Shown here in pieces: positions 27,431 through 35,766 of a stretch of DNA of 64,000 bases. Both the position numbers and the translations under genes were made by a program. Positions within the stretch are counted from its first letter, which is position 1, and each line of letters opens with the position of its first letter. The stretch is taken from NCBI GenBank assembly GCA_017134815.1, contig CP071032.1, positions 2,352,001 to 2,416,000 of the forward strand. Reading direction: 5' to 3'. Below the pieces are notes generated by a model. The model was not told the origin of the DNA. It worked only from the letters and a program-made list of their open reading frames with translations, and did not search any database. The stretch is from Lentisphaerota bacterium (GTDB lineage Bacteria; Verrucomicrobiota; Lentisphaeria; Victivallales; Victivallaceae).

Positions 27431-28033
27431 ATGATAGCCAGACTGACAGGAACCTTGATAGAACCGAATTTTACTGCTTGTATCATTGATGTAAATGGTG
27501 TTGGCTATCAGGTTTTTATTCCGGTCAGTACTTTTGACGGACTTCCGAGAGAGGGAGAGCAGGTAAGCCTGATTATCCACACCCAGGTGCGTGAAGATGC
27601 CATAACCCTGTATGGATTTTCAACCTCGGATGAAAAGCGGTTGTTTGAACTGCTGATATCTGTGTCCGGAGTCGGCGCGAAACTGGCTTTAAGTATTCTT
27701 TCCAGCATGTCAGTCACCAGCTTCTGCAACGCGATCTGTAATTCCGACTTGAATGTCATCAAAAAAATAAGTGGTATCGGCAAGCGTACTGCCGAGCGCC
27801 TGATCGTCGAACTCAAAGATAAAGTCGCGAAATTCACCCCGGTCATCTCTTCGGATACCGTTCCGGACGCAAAGGCCTCCGCTGCCGAAGACGCCATCAT
27901 GGCGCTGGAACAGCTTGGTTTTAAGCGCGACAGCATCAGCAAAGTGCTTGAAAAGATTATCAACGAAACACCGCTGGAGGAATCCTCCAGTGAAAACTTT
28001 ATCAGAAAGGCATTGCAGGCCTTGAATTCTTAA
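27431..28033 (+). CDS. ruvA: Holliday junction DNA helicase subunit RuvA
   Basis: RuvA binds four-way junctions and recruits RuvB for branch migration. The 200-residue protein has an OB-fold N-terminus (MIARLTGTLIE), two HhH motifs (LISVSGVGAKLAL and IKKISGIGKRTAERL) and a C-terminal RuvB-binding helix. The start follows GGAGAAATAAAGAATT, giving a strong site. ruvB and ruvC are not adjacent. Confidence 0.96.
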   Translation: MIARLTGTLIEPNFTACIIDVNGVGYQVFIPVSTFDGLPREGEQVSLIIHTQVREDAITLYGFSTSDEKRLFELLISVSGVGAKLALSILSSMSVTSFCNAICNSDLNVIKKISGIGKRTAERLIVELKDKVAKFTPVISSDTVPDAKASAAEDAIMALEQLGFKRDSISKVLEKIINETPLEESSSENFIRKALQALNS

Positions 28034-28050
28034 AATAAGGCATCGAGATC

Positions 28051-28662
28051 GTGAAATATTTTAAGGTTGTAGTCTGGGGGGATTCAATACCGGCCGGCGG
28101 ACCTGGCTCCTGGCCGGAGATTACCGAACACATTCATAACAATTTTCTGAATACCGGGACACGAATTAAAGTAGTAAACTCCAGTATTGACGGCAAGCCG
28201 GCTGCAGCGGCCCGGGATGAATTTGCTGAATGCGTGCTCGAACATGATCCACAGCTGGTTTTTATCCAGTTTGGTCTTAGCGACATGTGCTATGACGGCC
28301 GGCGCGGCAGCAGGCCGGTAAGTACTCCTAAAGAGTTTAAGGCTCACCTGAAGGAAATGATTGTGCGCTGCAAAGGTATTCCGGCCAAGGTCATTATTTT
28401 CGGCAATCACCAGCCGGCTCCAGTGTTCATCCTTCCCGATGGTAAAACTTATCCGGAAAAAGTAATGGAATACAACGCAGCGGCCAGAAAAGCGGCCCAG
28501 GAATGCAATGTGGAGTTTCATGATATGTCGCAGCTGGACATCCCTGGCGGAACCTGGCGTGATCTGGTGGGCGATGATTATATCAAACTTTCGGAGCTCG
28601 GTAGAAACCTGTATGGGAACAAGGCGGCAACTCTGATAATGAGACATATTAATAATATGTGA
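28051..28662 (+). CDS. SGNH/GDSL-hydrolase-like protein lacking the usual catalytic His
   Basis: A 203-residue cytosolic protein with the SGNH fold: GDSIPAGGPGSWP (block I, Ser nucleophile S12 in GDS), FIQFGLSDMC (block III, where GxND is changed to GLSD), and DDYIKLSELGRNLYG (block V). Block V normally reads DxxH; here Lys takes the place of the His. The Asn of block III is also replaced. It may be inactive or use altered chemistry. The GTG start lies 17 nt after ruvA, so the two form a short operon. Confidence 0.7.
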   Translation: MKYFKVVVWGDSIPAGGPGSWPEITEHIHNNFLNTGTRIKVVNSSIDGKPAAAARDEFAECVLEHDPQLVFIQFGLSDMCYDGRRGSRPVSTPKEFKAHLKEMIVRCKGIPAKVIIFGNHQPAPVFILPDGKTYPEKVMEYNAAARKAAQECNVEFHDMSQLDIPGGTWRDLVGDDYIKLSELGRNLYGNKAATLIMRHINNM

Positions 28663-28715
28663 AGCAGCCGGCATTGCCGCGCCCGCTGCAATATAATTAT
28701 GTAGGAAGATATACC

Positions 28716-30182
28716 ATGAAAACCAAAATTATTGCGACAGTCGGGCCGGCATGTGAATCTGCTGCCATGATTGAGAAAATGATTAAAGCCGGTGTCAATG
28801 TCTTCAGACTGAACTTTTCCTTCGGCACCCATGAAGAACATCGTGCCAAATTTAATCGGATACGCAAAACCGCCCGTAAGCTTAAAACTGCAATTGCTAT
28901 AATGCAGGACCTGCAAGGGCCTAAAATCCGGGTAGGCAAGCTTGAAAAACCGGTAACTGTAAAGTCCGGATCGACTTTAACCCTGACTGGCAAAAGTGAG
29001 CATGTCCAGGAATATGAGCTTCCTACAACTTACCCGGGCATTGCCGATGATACCGCTGCAGGCAAGCGTATTCTGATGATGGATGGTCAGATTGTACTTA
29101 AAGTCAAGAGGGTGGTGCCGGATAAAAAGCAGGTCATCTGCCAGGTTGAATCCGGGGGTACCATTCAAACCGGTAAGGGCATAAACTTGCCATATACCAA
29201 GATCGCGATGCCGGCTTTGACCGAGAAAGACCGGGCCGATGCGGTTTTTGGTGCTGAGCTCGGGGTTGACTATATGGCATTGTCATTCGTGCGCAGCGGC
29301 AAAGACTTGCGGGACCTGAAGCGCTTGTTGAAAAAGCAGGAAAAAGCCGGGATACCCGTTATAGCCAAGCTTGAGAAGCCTGAAGCCCTGGATAATCTCG
29401 AGGAAATTCTTGATGTTGCAGACGGTGTCATGGTTGCCCGCGGTGACCTGGCAGACGAAATTTCCTTTGCTAAAGTTCCTGTTGCTCAGAAACGTATAAT
29501 CAGTCGGGCTAACTCCAAGGGCAAACTGACCATTGTCGCGACTGAAATGTTGAGCTCCATGGTTCACAACCCGCTTCCGACCAGAGCAGAAGTCAGCGAT
29601 GTCGCCAACAGTATCCTTGACGGTACGGATTTAATTATGCTGTCCAATGAGACTGCGGTCGGATACAATCCGCCTAACGCGGTAAAAGCCATGCGCAATA
29701 TTGCCGATGAGGCTGAGCAGATTGCGGTAACAGAACAATATTTGATGGATATTGCTTTGAATCATAACCTTGAAGTCAGTCATGCCATGTGTCTGGCGGC
29801 GTCAATGTTGTCTCACGAACTTAATGAAGAAGCGGTTGCCGTAATTACTACAGACGGGGAAAATGCCAGGATACTGGCAAAGTATCGACCGGAATGTAAA
29901 ATTTTTGCGGCCACACATGTGAAAGAAACATATTACAGGATGGCGGCGTTTAATAATGTCACCCCGCTGCTGCTTGACGGACCGCAGCCAAAGAAGCAGC
30001 AGGATGCCCACAAGTCGCTTGAAATACTGGGTAAACTGTTGATTGAGCTTAAGGTTGTCAGGCCGGGTCAGCGCTTTATTTGCCTTACCGGCATCAGTGC
30101 AGATGATGAGAGCTGGCGACTGAACTCGTTGCATACCGTGGAGATACCACGTAAGAAACAGTTGCCGGAAGCCATTAATTAA
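28716..30182 (+). CDS. pyk: Pyruvate kinase
   Basis: Pyruvate kinase makes ATP and pyruvate from phosphoenolpyruvate. The 488-residue protein begins MKTKIIATVGPA, contains NFSFGTHEEH, and has the active-site signature VIAKLEKPEALDNLEEIL, with the catalytic Lys. The potassium/ADP loop region reads MVARGDLADEI and the next one ATEMLSSMVHNPLPTRAEVSDVAN. ATG 28716 has AGGAAG 8 nt upstream; the frame extends upstream without a site. No obvious terminator separates it from the rpsP leader. Confidence 0.95.
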   Translation: MKTKIIATVGPACESAAMIEKMIKAGVNVFRLNFSFGTHEEHRAKFNRIRKTARKLKTAIAIMQDLQGPKIRVGKLEKPVTVKSGSTLTLTGKSEHVQEYELPTTYPGIADDTAAGKRILMMDGQIVLKVKRVVPDKKQVICQVESGGTIQTGKGINLPYTKIAMPALTEKDRADAVFGAELGVDYMALSFVRSGKDLRDLKRLLKKQEKAGIPVIAKLEKPEALDNLEEILDVADGVMVARGDLADEISFAKVPVAQKRIISRANSKGKLTIVATEMLSSMVHNPLPTRAEVSDVANSILDGTDLIMLSNETAVGYNPPNAVKAMRNIADEAEQIAVTEQYLMDIALNHNLEVSHAMCLAASMLSHELNEEAVAVITTDGENARILAKYRPECKIFAATHVKETYYRMAAFNNVTPLLLDGPQPKKQQDAHKSLEILGKLLIELKVVRPGQRFICLTGISADDESWRLNSLHTVEIPRKKQLPEAIN

Positions 30183-30235
30183 AGCTGATTGCGCACTGCA
30201 TGAAAACAAATTTTTTAAAAAATATCTATAAGCCC

Positions 30236-30265
30236 TTGCAGGGGTGGAAAGTCAAGGTATATTAT
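30236..30265 (+). promoter_or_regulatory. Promoter of the rpsP operon
   Basis: TTGCAG (30236) and TATTAT (30260-30265) are 18 nt apart; TATATT two bases earlier gives 16. It would start a leader of about 170 nt containing the hairpin at 30324-30383. Confidence 0.55.
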
Positions 30266-30323
30266 ACGCTCTTTGTGCAGTAGTAGCTCTGTGCACAGAT
30301 AATTTTTTAATTTTGTGATGTAA

Positions 30324-30383
30324 AACGAACCGGTTTAAAGAAAAAAATCTTCTCAAGCGGCTGCATCTGAGAGTTGGTTCGTT
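30324..30383 (+). promoter_or_regulatory. Structured leader RNA upstream of rpsP
   Basis: AACGAACC (30324-30331) and GGTTCGTT (30376-30383) are perfect 8-bp complements. Inside, TCTCA (30351) pairs with TGAGA (30368). No T tract follows, so this is not a terminator. It sits 59 nt before the rpsP start and may be a binding site for a ribosomal protein or another regulator. Confidence 0.45.
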
Positions 30384-30441
30384 ATTAAATGATAATAAAC
30401 ACAAACTGCAAAATAAGTTTTAACAAGAGGTTTAAAAAGTT

Positions 30442-30798
30442 ATGGCAGTAAGACTTAGGCTTAAAAGAACCGGTGCCAGAAACAACAGTTGCTTCCGTGT
30501 TGTAGCCATGGACAAGCGTTCTGCAAGAGACGGTAGAGCAATTGAGGAACTCGGGTTCTACGATCCGCGCCGCAAAGATGAGAAACTTGATCTCGAACGT
30601 GCTGAATACTGGCTTTCTGTAGGTGCAGAACCAAGCGAAACAGTTCAGGCAATCATTGACCGCGCTAAAAAAGGCGAAAAACTCAGCGATAAAAAGAAAG
30701 CGGTAAAGCCGTCCAAAAAAGCTGTAGCCAAGGCCAAGGCTGAAGAAGAAGCCAAAGCTAAAGCCGCCGCAGAAGCTGCAGAAGCCGCTGCTGAATAA
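30442..30798 (+). CDS. rpsP: 30S ribosomal protein S16
   Basis: The 118-residue protein begins MAVRLRLKRTGARNNSCFRV and continues DKRSARDGRAIEELGFYDP, both diagnostic of bS16. The last 35 residues are an Ala/Lys/Glu-rich extension beyond the usual 80-90 residues. AAGAGG lies upstream of the ATG. It heads the operon rpsP-khpA-trmD-rplS-rnhB. Confidence 0.97.
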   Translation: MAVRLRLKRTGARNNSCFRVVAMDKRSARDGRAIEELGFYDPRRKDEKLDLERAEYWLSVGAEPSETVQAIIDRAKKGEKLSDKKKAVKPSKKAVAKAKAEEEAKAKAAAEAAEAAAE

Positions 30799-30833
30799 AA
30801 GCTGATAATATCAGTACTTTGAGGTTTAATTAA

Positions 30834-31145
30834 ATGTTAAAATCGTTTTTGAAACTATTTGCCGGCGGGAACGCCGACAGCAGTACATTGCCTGCTGACA
30901 AAGGAATGCGCGATCTGGAAAGTTTTGTTGATTACATTGTCCGCGCTCTGGTAGATCAGCCGGACGCTGTCCGTGTCAGTTCTGAAATCGGCAAAGATTC
31001 GAACGTTATAAAGATTGACTGTAAGAAAGAGGATGTCGGCAAAATTGTCGGTAAGCGCGGCAAGACCATTATGGCTATTCGTTCACTCGTCAGCGGAGCT
31101 GCCGGGCGCTTGAAAAAACGGGTTACAGTCGAGGTTGTTGATTAA
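30834..31145 (+). CDS. khpA: KhpA, KH-domain RNA-binding protein
   Basis: KhpA (YlqC) is a small RNA-binding protein that acts with KhpB/Jag in many bacteria. The 103-residue protein has a single KH domain with the GxxG loop in [10 protein letters not shown], preceded by an unusual N-terminal 25 residues. Its position between rpsP and trmD is the usual one. The rimM gene that often follows it is missing here. Confidence 0.92.
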   Translation: MLKSFLKLFAGGNADSSTLPADKGMRDLESFVDYIVRALVDQPDAVRVSSEIGKDSNVIKIDCKKEDVGKIVGKRGKTIMAIRSLVSGAAGRLKKRVTVEVVD

Positions 31146-31147
31146 AA

Positions 31148-31834
31148 TTGCGCATCGATATCATAACTCTGTTTCCTGATATCTTTTTCGGACCGTTTGA
31201 TGAAAGCATAATCGGCCGGGCCAGAAAGAACGGCCTGGTTGAGATAAATACGGTCGATTTGAGAAACTATGCTCATGACGAGCGTGGCACTGTGGATGAC
31301 AAGCCTTATGGCGGCGGCCCTGGAATGTTGATGAAAGTTGAACCGCTGTTTGAGGCTGTAGAAGCTGTCAGGACAGAAAATTCACTGGTGATTTTGACCT
31401 CACCGCAGGGTGAAAAATTTAATCAGCAGGCAGCACAGGAGCTCAAAACTTACGAGCATTTGATATTTGTCTGCGGACATTATGAAGGTGTGGATGAACG
31501 GGTTCGCATCGCGTTGATTGACAGAGAATACTCGATTGGCGACTATGTTCTGACCAGCGGCAATCTGGCTGCAATGGTTATGAGTGACGCCATCATCAGG
31601 CTGTTGCCGGGAGTCCTCGGAAGTGACGAATCCAGTATGGATGAATCATTTGCTGACGGTTTGCTGGAATATCCACAGTATACCAGACCACCGGAATTTC
31701 GTGGCATGAAGGTACCGGATATCCTGCTTTCAGGGGATCATGGAAAGATTGCCCAATGGCGCAGACAACAGGCTGAACAAAGAACCCGTGACCGCAGACC
31801 AGACCTGTGGCGTGATAAAGATTCGACTGTATAA
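31148..31834 (+). CDS. trmD: tRNA (guanine37-N1)-methyltransferase TrmD
   Basis: TrmD makes m1G37, which prevents frameshifting. The 228-residue SPOUT enzyme shows [55 protein letters not shown] and the knot region [10 protein letters not shown]. It starts with TTG, 2 nt after the khpA stop, so translation is probably coupled. Confidence 0.96.
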   Translation: MRIDIITLFPDIFFGPFDESIIGRARKNGLVEINTVDLRNYAHDERGTVDDKPYGGGPGMLMKVEPLFEAVEAVRTENSLVILTSPQGEKFNQQAAQELKTYEHLIFVCGHYEGVDERVRIALIDREYSIGDYVLTSGNLAAMVMSDAIIRLLPGVLGSDESSMDESFADGLLEYPQYTRPPEFRGMKVPDILLSGDHGKIAQWRRQQAEQRTRDRRPDLWRDKDSTV

Positions 31835-31859
31835 AATAAACTTGGAGGCAAGTTGATAA

Positions 31860-32207
31860 ATGAATATTCTTGACAAAATAAATCAGGAACAGTGTAAAAG
31901 TGACGTGACTGAATTCGCAATTGGCGATACTGTAAAAGTTCACGTTAAGATCGTAGAAGGCAACACCGAGCGTGTTCAGGTCTTCACTGGTACTGTTATC
32001 GCCCGCCGTGGCAGCGGTGTATCTGAAACCTTTACGGTTCGTCGCGTTGCCTATGGCCAGGGAGTTGAACGTGTTTTCCCGTTGAACAGCCCGCGTATCG
32101 AAAAACTTGAAGTTATTCGCCGCGGTAAAGTTCGCCGAGCTAAACTGTTCTACCTGCGAGATAAAATTGGTAAGGCTGCTAAAGTTAAAGAGCGTCGCTA
32201 CAACTAA
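31860..32207 (+). CDS. rplS: 50S ribosomal protein L19
   Basis: The 115-residue bL19 has [13 protein letters not shown]-type N-terminal strands and the signature [38 protein letters not shown] is placed 11 nt before the ATG. The terminator hairpin of this gene falls inside the beginning of the next gene. Confidence 0.96.
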   Translation: MNILDKINQEQCKSDVTEFAIGDTVKVHVKIVEGNTERVQVFTGTVIARRGSGVSETFTVRRVAYGQGVERVFPLNSPRIEKLEVIRRGKVRRAKLFYLRDKIGKAAKVKERRYN

Positions 32208-32227
32208 GGCAACTACCGGAAATTCAA

Positions 32228-32881
32228 ATGGATTTCTTATCTGCAGACAGCAAACTCCTCTCCCTGGAAAACTCCAAATGGGCAGAGGGGTTTTCTTTTT
32301 TGGCTGGAATTGATGAAGCGGGCAGGGGACCGCTGGCGGGGCCGGTAGTGGCTGCCGCGGTGGTATTCCCGAGAACTGCTGAGATTCCTGTCGTGAACGA
32401 TTCCAAGCAGCTGACTGAGGAAAAGCGCTTTGCGCTTCGCGATGCGGTGATGAGGGTGCCTGAAGTGCAGTATGCAATTGCAGTAGTCGATGCGGCTACT
32501 ATTGATAAAATCAATATTCTGCAGGCAACCCACCTTGCAATGCGTCAGGCGGTTGAGAAACTTGAAAATGTGGATTTCATACTGGTGGACGGTCGTCCGG
32601 TACCCGGTTTGCCCTGTCCTAGTCAGGCTGTTGTAAAAGGAGATTCAAAGTCAGCAAGCATTGCTGCCGCCAGTATTCTGGCAAAAGTACACCGCGATGA
32701 ACTGATGGGTATTTACGCGGAACAGTTTCCAGAGTATGGTTTTGCTGATCACAAGGGTTATGGCACTGCCGGGCATTTAAAGGCTTTAAAAGAGCACGGA
32801 GTCAGTCCGGTTCACCGCAGGACGTTCGCACCGGTAAGGGACATTATTGAGCCGCCGCCGGAGCAGTTAACTTTTTTTTGA
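32228..32881 (+). CDS. rnhB: Ribonuclease HII
   Basis: RNase HII removes ribonucleotides from DNA. The 217-residue protein has the catalytic GIDEAGRGPLAGPVVAAAV (Asp-Glu pair) and VDGRPVPGL, plus KVHRDELM and the YGFADHKGYGTAGHLKAL region. The first 25 codons precede the conserved core and contain a terminator-like hairpin (32252-32302). The ATG has CCGGAAA upstream. Confidence 0.95.
   Translation: MDFLSADSKLLSLENSKWAEGFSFLAGIDEAGRGPLAGPVVAAAVVFPRTAEIPVVNDSKQLTEEKRFALRDAVMRVPEVQYAIAVVDAATIDKINILQATHLAMRQAVEKLENVDFILVDGRPVPGLPCPSQAVVKGDSKSASIAAASILAKVHRDELMGIYAEQFPEYGFADHKGYGTAGHLKALKEHGVSPVHRRTFAPVRDIIEPPPEQLTFF
32252..32302 (+). terminator. Terminator-like hairpin inside the 5' end of rnhB
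   Basis: AAACTCCTCT (32252-32261) pairs fully with AGAGGGGTTT (32284-32293), allowing one G-U. CCC/GGG and TGG/CCA extend it inward. TTTTCTTTTTT follows. It is a typical rho-independent terminator placed 24-74 nt after the rnhB start codon, so it would cut rplS mRNA and attenuate rnhB. Confidence 0.6.
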
Positions 32882-32951
32882 AGGAACGGATGTTCTGAGT
32901 AAATTCAGTGCGGAATGCGGCTTGCTGGGATTTGGTCGTGCTATTTGATAG

Positions 32952-32995
32952 TGATCACGGGCTATTGCAGCTTGTAAACTGGTGATCAGGTTTTA
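32952..32995 (+). terminator. Terminator after rnhB
   Basis: TGATCAC pairs with GTGATCA, with an inner CAG/CTG pair, followed by GGTTTTATT. It lies 70 nt after the rnhB stop and upstream of thrS. No T-box motifs were seen. Confidence 0.5.
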
Positions 32996-33045
32996 TTATA
33001 TAAAAATTTAATGAATAATAACATAAATATTTTTTGGTTGAAATC

Positions 33046-34776
33046 ATGAGTAATTTCCCGATTGAAACAATCAGACACAGTGCCGCTCACATTATGGCAG
33101 CGGCAGTTAAAAAACTCTTTCCCGATGCCAGGTTTGACATAGGCCCGTCTACTGACGATGGCTTTTATTACGACTTTGACCTGGAGCATCGCTTGACGCC
33201 GGAAGATCTGAAGAAGATTGAAAAGGCCATGAAGAAAATGATCGGGCAGAAGCTTGAGTTTGAAGAATTTGAACTTACTCGTGAAGAAGCCGAACATATG
33301 CTCAAAGGCGACAACCAGACTTTTAAGCTGGAGCGGCTCAGTGATATTCCGGAAGGAGACCGTATCACTTTTTACCGTTGCGGTGATTTTTCCGACCTGT
33401 GCCGCGGTCCGCATGTTGACCATGCCGGACAAATCGGCGCGGTTAAACTATTGAATGTCGCCGGCTCATATTTTAAGGGGCATGAGCAGAACCCGATGCT
33501 GCAGCGTATCTACGGTACTGCCTTTGCGAGTAAAGAAGAACTGAAAAAGTATCTTGAACAGATAGAAGAAGCTAAAAAGCGTGACCATCGTAAACTGGGA
33601 AAGGAACTGGACTTGTTCAGCTTTTCTGAGAATGTCGGTCCAGGTCTGGTGCTGTGGCACCCTAAAGGCGCTTTTATCCGCAATCAGTTTGAGAGCTTCT
33701 GGCGTGATGAGCATTACCGCAACGGTTATGATCAGTTGTTTACTCCGCATATCGGCCGCAGTGACCTCTGGAAAACCAGCGGGCATCTTGATTTTTATGC
33801 GGACGCCATGTATGCCCCGATGGAAATTGACAATGTCGATTATTATAACAAACCTATGAATTGTCCTTTTCATATTGAAATTTACAAGTCCAAACTGCGC
33901 TCCTATCGTGAACTGCCGCTGCGCTGGGCCGAGCTTGGGACTGTTTACCGCTATGAAAAAAGCGGTGTGCTGCATGGGCTGCTGCGGGTCAGGGGCTTTA
34001 CTCAGGATGATGCGCATATTATTTGTACTCCGGAGCAGATTGAAGATGAAATCGCGGAAGTTCTGCGGTTCAGCCTGAGTATATGGAAAGCTTTTGGCTT
34101 TACTGAAATCAAGCCATATCTGGCTACTCGCCCGGAAAAAGCTGTTGGTGACCCGGAGCGCTGGGAAAAAGCGTTGACTTCACTTGAAAAAGCTGTTGAA
34201 AAAGCCGGACTGGACTGCGAACTTGATGAAGGCGGCGGTGCTTTTTACGGTCCTAAGATTGACTTGAAAGTGAAAGACGCAATTGGCCGTGAATGGCAGA
34301 CTACCACAATTCAGTTTGATTTTAATCTGCCTGAACGCTTCGATATGAACTATATTGGTGAGGACGGGCAGCGACACCGGCCGTTTATGGTACACCGGGC
34401 ACTTTTCGGTTCTTTGGAACGTTTCTTCGGAATACTTGTCGAACACTATGCAGGTGCATTTCCGTTGTGGCTGGCTCCAGTACAGGCAAAAATCATGCCC
34501 ATAACTGGAAATCAGCACGATTATGCCTGGAAGGTTCGTGATGAGCTTCGGGCAAAAGGTCTGCGCGTTGAAGTGGATGACCGTTCAGCTTCCATCGGCG
34601 CTAAAATTAAAGACGCCCGCCATGACCGTACTCCTTACATGCTTATCATGGGAGAACGCGAAGTTGAAGCCGGCAAAGTAGCGGTAAGAAATCGCCGCGA
34701 AGGTCAGCTCGGTGAGATGACTATTGCAGAAGTCGCAGAAAAAATGCGATACGAGGTTGATAACAAAATCAGTTAA
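33046..34776 (+). CDS. thrS: Threonyl-tRNA synthetase lacking the TGS domain
   Basis: The enzyme charges tRNA-Thr. The 576-residue protein starts directly at the editing (N2) domain, with RHSAAHIMA and later the SYFKGH motif, and has no N-terminal TGS (N1) domain. The class II core shows the zinc-binding C of PMNCPFHIEIYK, RGFTQDDAHI, and HRALFGSLERFFGIL as motif 3. The anticodon-binding domain closes the protein. The ATG at 33046 is used; an in-frame TTG at 33034 adds four residues. It leads the thrS-infC-rpmI-rplT-pheS-pheT cluster. Confidence 0.95.
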   Translation: MSNFPIETIRHSAAHIMAAAVKKLFPDARFDIGPSTDDGFYYDFDLEHRLTPEDLKKIEKAMKKMIGQKLEFEEFELTREEAEHMLKGDNQTFKLERLSDIPEGDRITFYRCGDFSDLCRGPHVDHAGQIGAVKLLNVAGSYFKGHEQNPMLQRIYGTAFASKEELKKYLEQIEEAKKRDHRKLGKELDLFSFSENVGPGLVLWHPKGAFIRNQFESFWRDEHYRNGYDQLFTPHIGRSDLWKTSGHLDFYADAMYAPMEIDNVDYYNKPMNCPFHIEIYKSKLRSYRELPLRWAELGTVYRYEKSGVLHGLLRVRGFTQDDAHIICTPEQIEDEIAEVLRFSLSIWKAFGFTEIKPYLATRPEKAVGDPERWEKALTSLEKAVEKAGLDCELDEGGGAFYGPKIDLKVKDAIGREWQTTTIQFDFNLPERFDMNYIGEDGQRHRPFMVHRALFGSLERFFGILVEHYAGAFPLWLAPVQAKIMPITGNQHDYAWKVRDELRAKGLRVEVDDRSASIGAKIKDARHDRTPYMLIMGEREVEAGKVAVRNRREGQLGEMTIAEVAEKMRYEVDNKIS

Positions 34777-34844
34777 TTTATATTTAAAAGAAGTTGAGCC
34801 TGAGTGGGCTCATTGTTAAACCATAATAAATGGAGGGATTTGAC

Positions 34845-35360
34845 ATCGCTACGCTGCTAAAACCCAATGACCGCTCATTCAAAGCCGAGCAGGTACGACT
34901 GGTCGGTGCGGATGGAGAACAAATAGGAATTGTCAGCTTGCCTGACGCCAGAACAAAGGCCAATGCCGCTGGTTTAGACCTGGTTCTGGTCGCGGAAAAG
35001 GCGAAACCGCCCGTCTGCCGGATCATGGATTACGGGAAGCTCCTCTATGAGCATAAGAAAAGCCATAAGGCACAGCGCAAGCATAACCTGACTCAAAAAG
35101 TCAAGGAAGTCAAATTCCATGTGAATATCGACAAGCATGACTATGAGTACAAGATTAATCATGCTTTGCAGTTTCTCGGCAAGGGCTACAAGGTAAAGAT
35201 TACTTTTATGCTTCGAGGCCGTGAAATGGCACACAAAGATCTGGCATATGAGGTCATGGATAAAGTAATAGATGATTTGAAGGAAGCCGGAACGGCCGAA
35301 AACCGGCCTAAGTTCCAGGGTCGCAATCTTTCAGTATCTTTTGCGCCATCCAAGCATTAA
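34845..35360 (+). CDS. infC: Translation initiation factor IF-3, probably started at AUC
   Basis: IF-3 selects the start codon and initiator tRNA on the 30S subunit. FKAEQVRLVGADGEQIGIV and the C-terminal LRGREMAHKDLAYEVMD are family motifs. The start at ATC 34845 is chosen because GGAGG (34832-34836) ends 8 nt before it. The ATG at 34830 overlaps this site by one base and lacks another, so it would leave the strongest SD unused. From ATC the protein has 171 residues. An AUU or AUC start is the classic basis of IF-3 autoregulation. Confidence 0.88.
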   Translation: MATLLKPNDRSFKAEQVRLVGADGEQIGIVSLPDARTKANAAGLDLVLVAEKAKPPVCRIMDYGKLLYEHKKSHKAQRKHNLTQKVKEVKFHVNIDKHDYEYKINHALQFLGKGYKVKITFMLRGREMAHKDLAYEVMDKVIDDLKEAGTAENRPKFQGRNLSVSFAPSKH

Positions 35361-35401
35361 ATATGCTGCTTTGAGTTTTATTCCGGACTTTTTTCAATAT
35401 T

Positions 35402-35438
35402 AATCCGCAAATCTGTGTTTTGCGGATTGATTTTTTTT
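35402..35438 (+). terminator. Terminator between infC and rpmI
   Basis: AATCCGCAAA pairs with TTTGCGGATT around a 6-nt loop, followed by GA and eight T. It lies 42 nt after the infC stop and would end or attenuate transcription before rpmI. Confidence 0.85.
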
Positions 35439-35479
35439 GCTGACAGGCTACATTAGCTGTTCATTTGTAATTTGATAAC

Positions 35480-35513
35480 ACCGGTAATGGCCAAAGGCAT
35501 TTGCCGTACCGGT
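35480..35513 (+). promoter_or_regulatory. Leader hairpin upstream of rpmI-rplT (possible L20-binding site)
   Basis: ACCGGTA (35480-35486) pairs with TACCGGT (35507-35513). After one bulged A the stem continues TGGC with GCCG (one G-U). There is no T tract. It ends 22 nt before the rpmI ribosome binding site (AAAGGAG). Position and genes match the known autogenous control of rpmI-rplT by L20 in other bacteria; sequence similarity to those sites was not tested. Confidence 0.5.
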
Positions 35514-35549
35514 AATAAGTTCATCCTGAAAAACAAAGGAGACAAAACA

Positions 35550-35750
35550 ATGCCTAAGATGAAAACCAGAAAATGTGCCGCCAAGCGGCTCAAGAAGACT
35601 GGCACCGGCAAATATCGTCATAATAAAGCCGGAAGCCGTCATATTCTGACCAAGAAAAGCTCTAAGCGTAAACGCCGCCTGAGAAAAGACGGAGCCGTAT
35701 CAAGTGCTGAAAGAAACCGCATTAAGGCAGCGCTGCCTTACGGCCTTTAA
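35550..35750 (+). CDS. rpmI: 50S ribosomal protein L35
   Basis: The 66-residue bL35 reads [20 protein letters not shown], with a basic tail ending in AALPYGL. ATG 35550 follows AAAGGAG by 8 nt; the open frame extends further upstream through the leader hairpin but has no better start. It is 16 nt from rplT. Confidence 0.97.
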   Translation: MPKMKTRKCAAKRLKKTGTGKYRHNKAGSRHILTKKSSKRKRRLRKDGAVSSAERNRIKAALPYGL

Positions 35751-35766
35751 TCGGGAGGATTGAATA

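Noticed and set aside
32882-33045. T-box leader for thrS
   Set aside because: Only the upstream terminator-like stem is seen; the T-box consensus and antiterminator are absent.
34794-34811. Terminator between thrS and infC
   Set aside because: GAGCC/GGCTC gives only a 5-bp stem without a T run.
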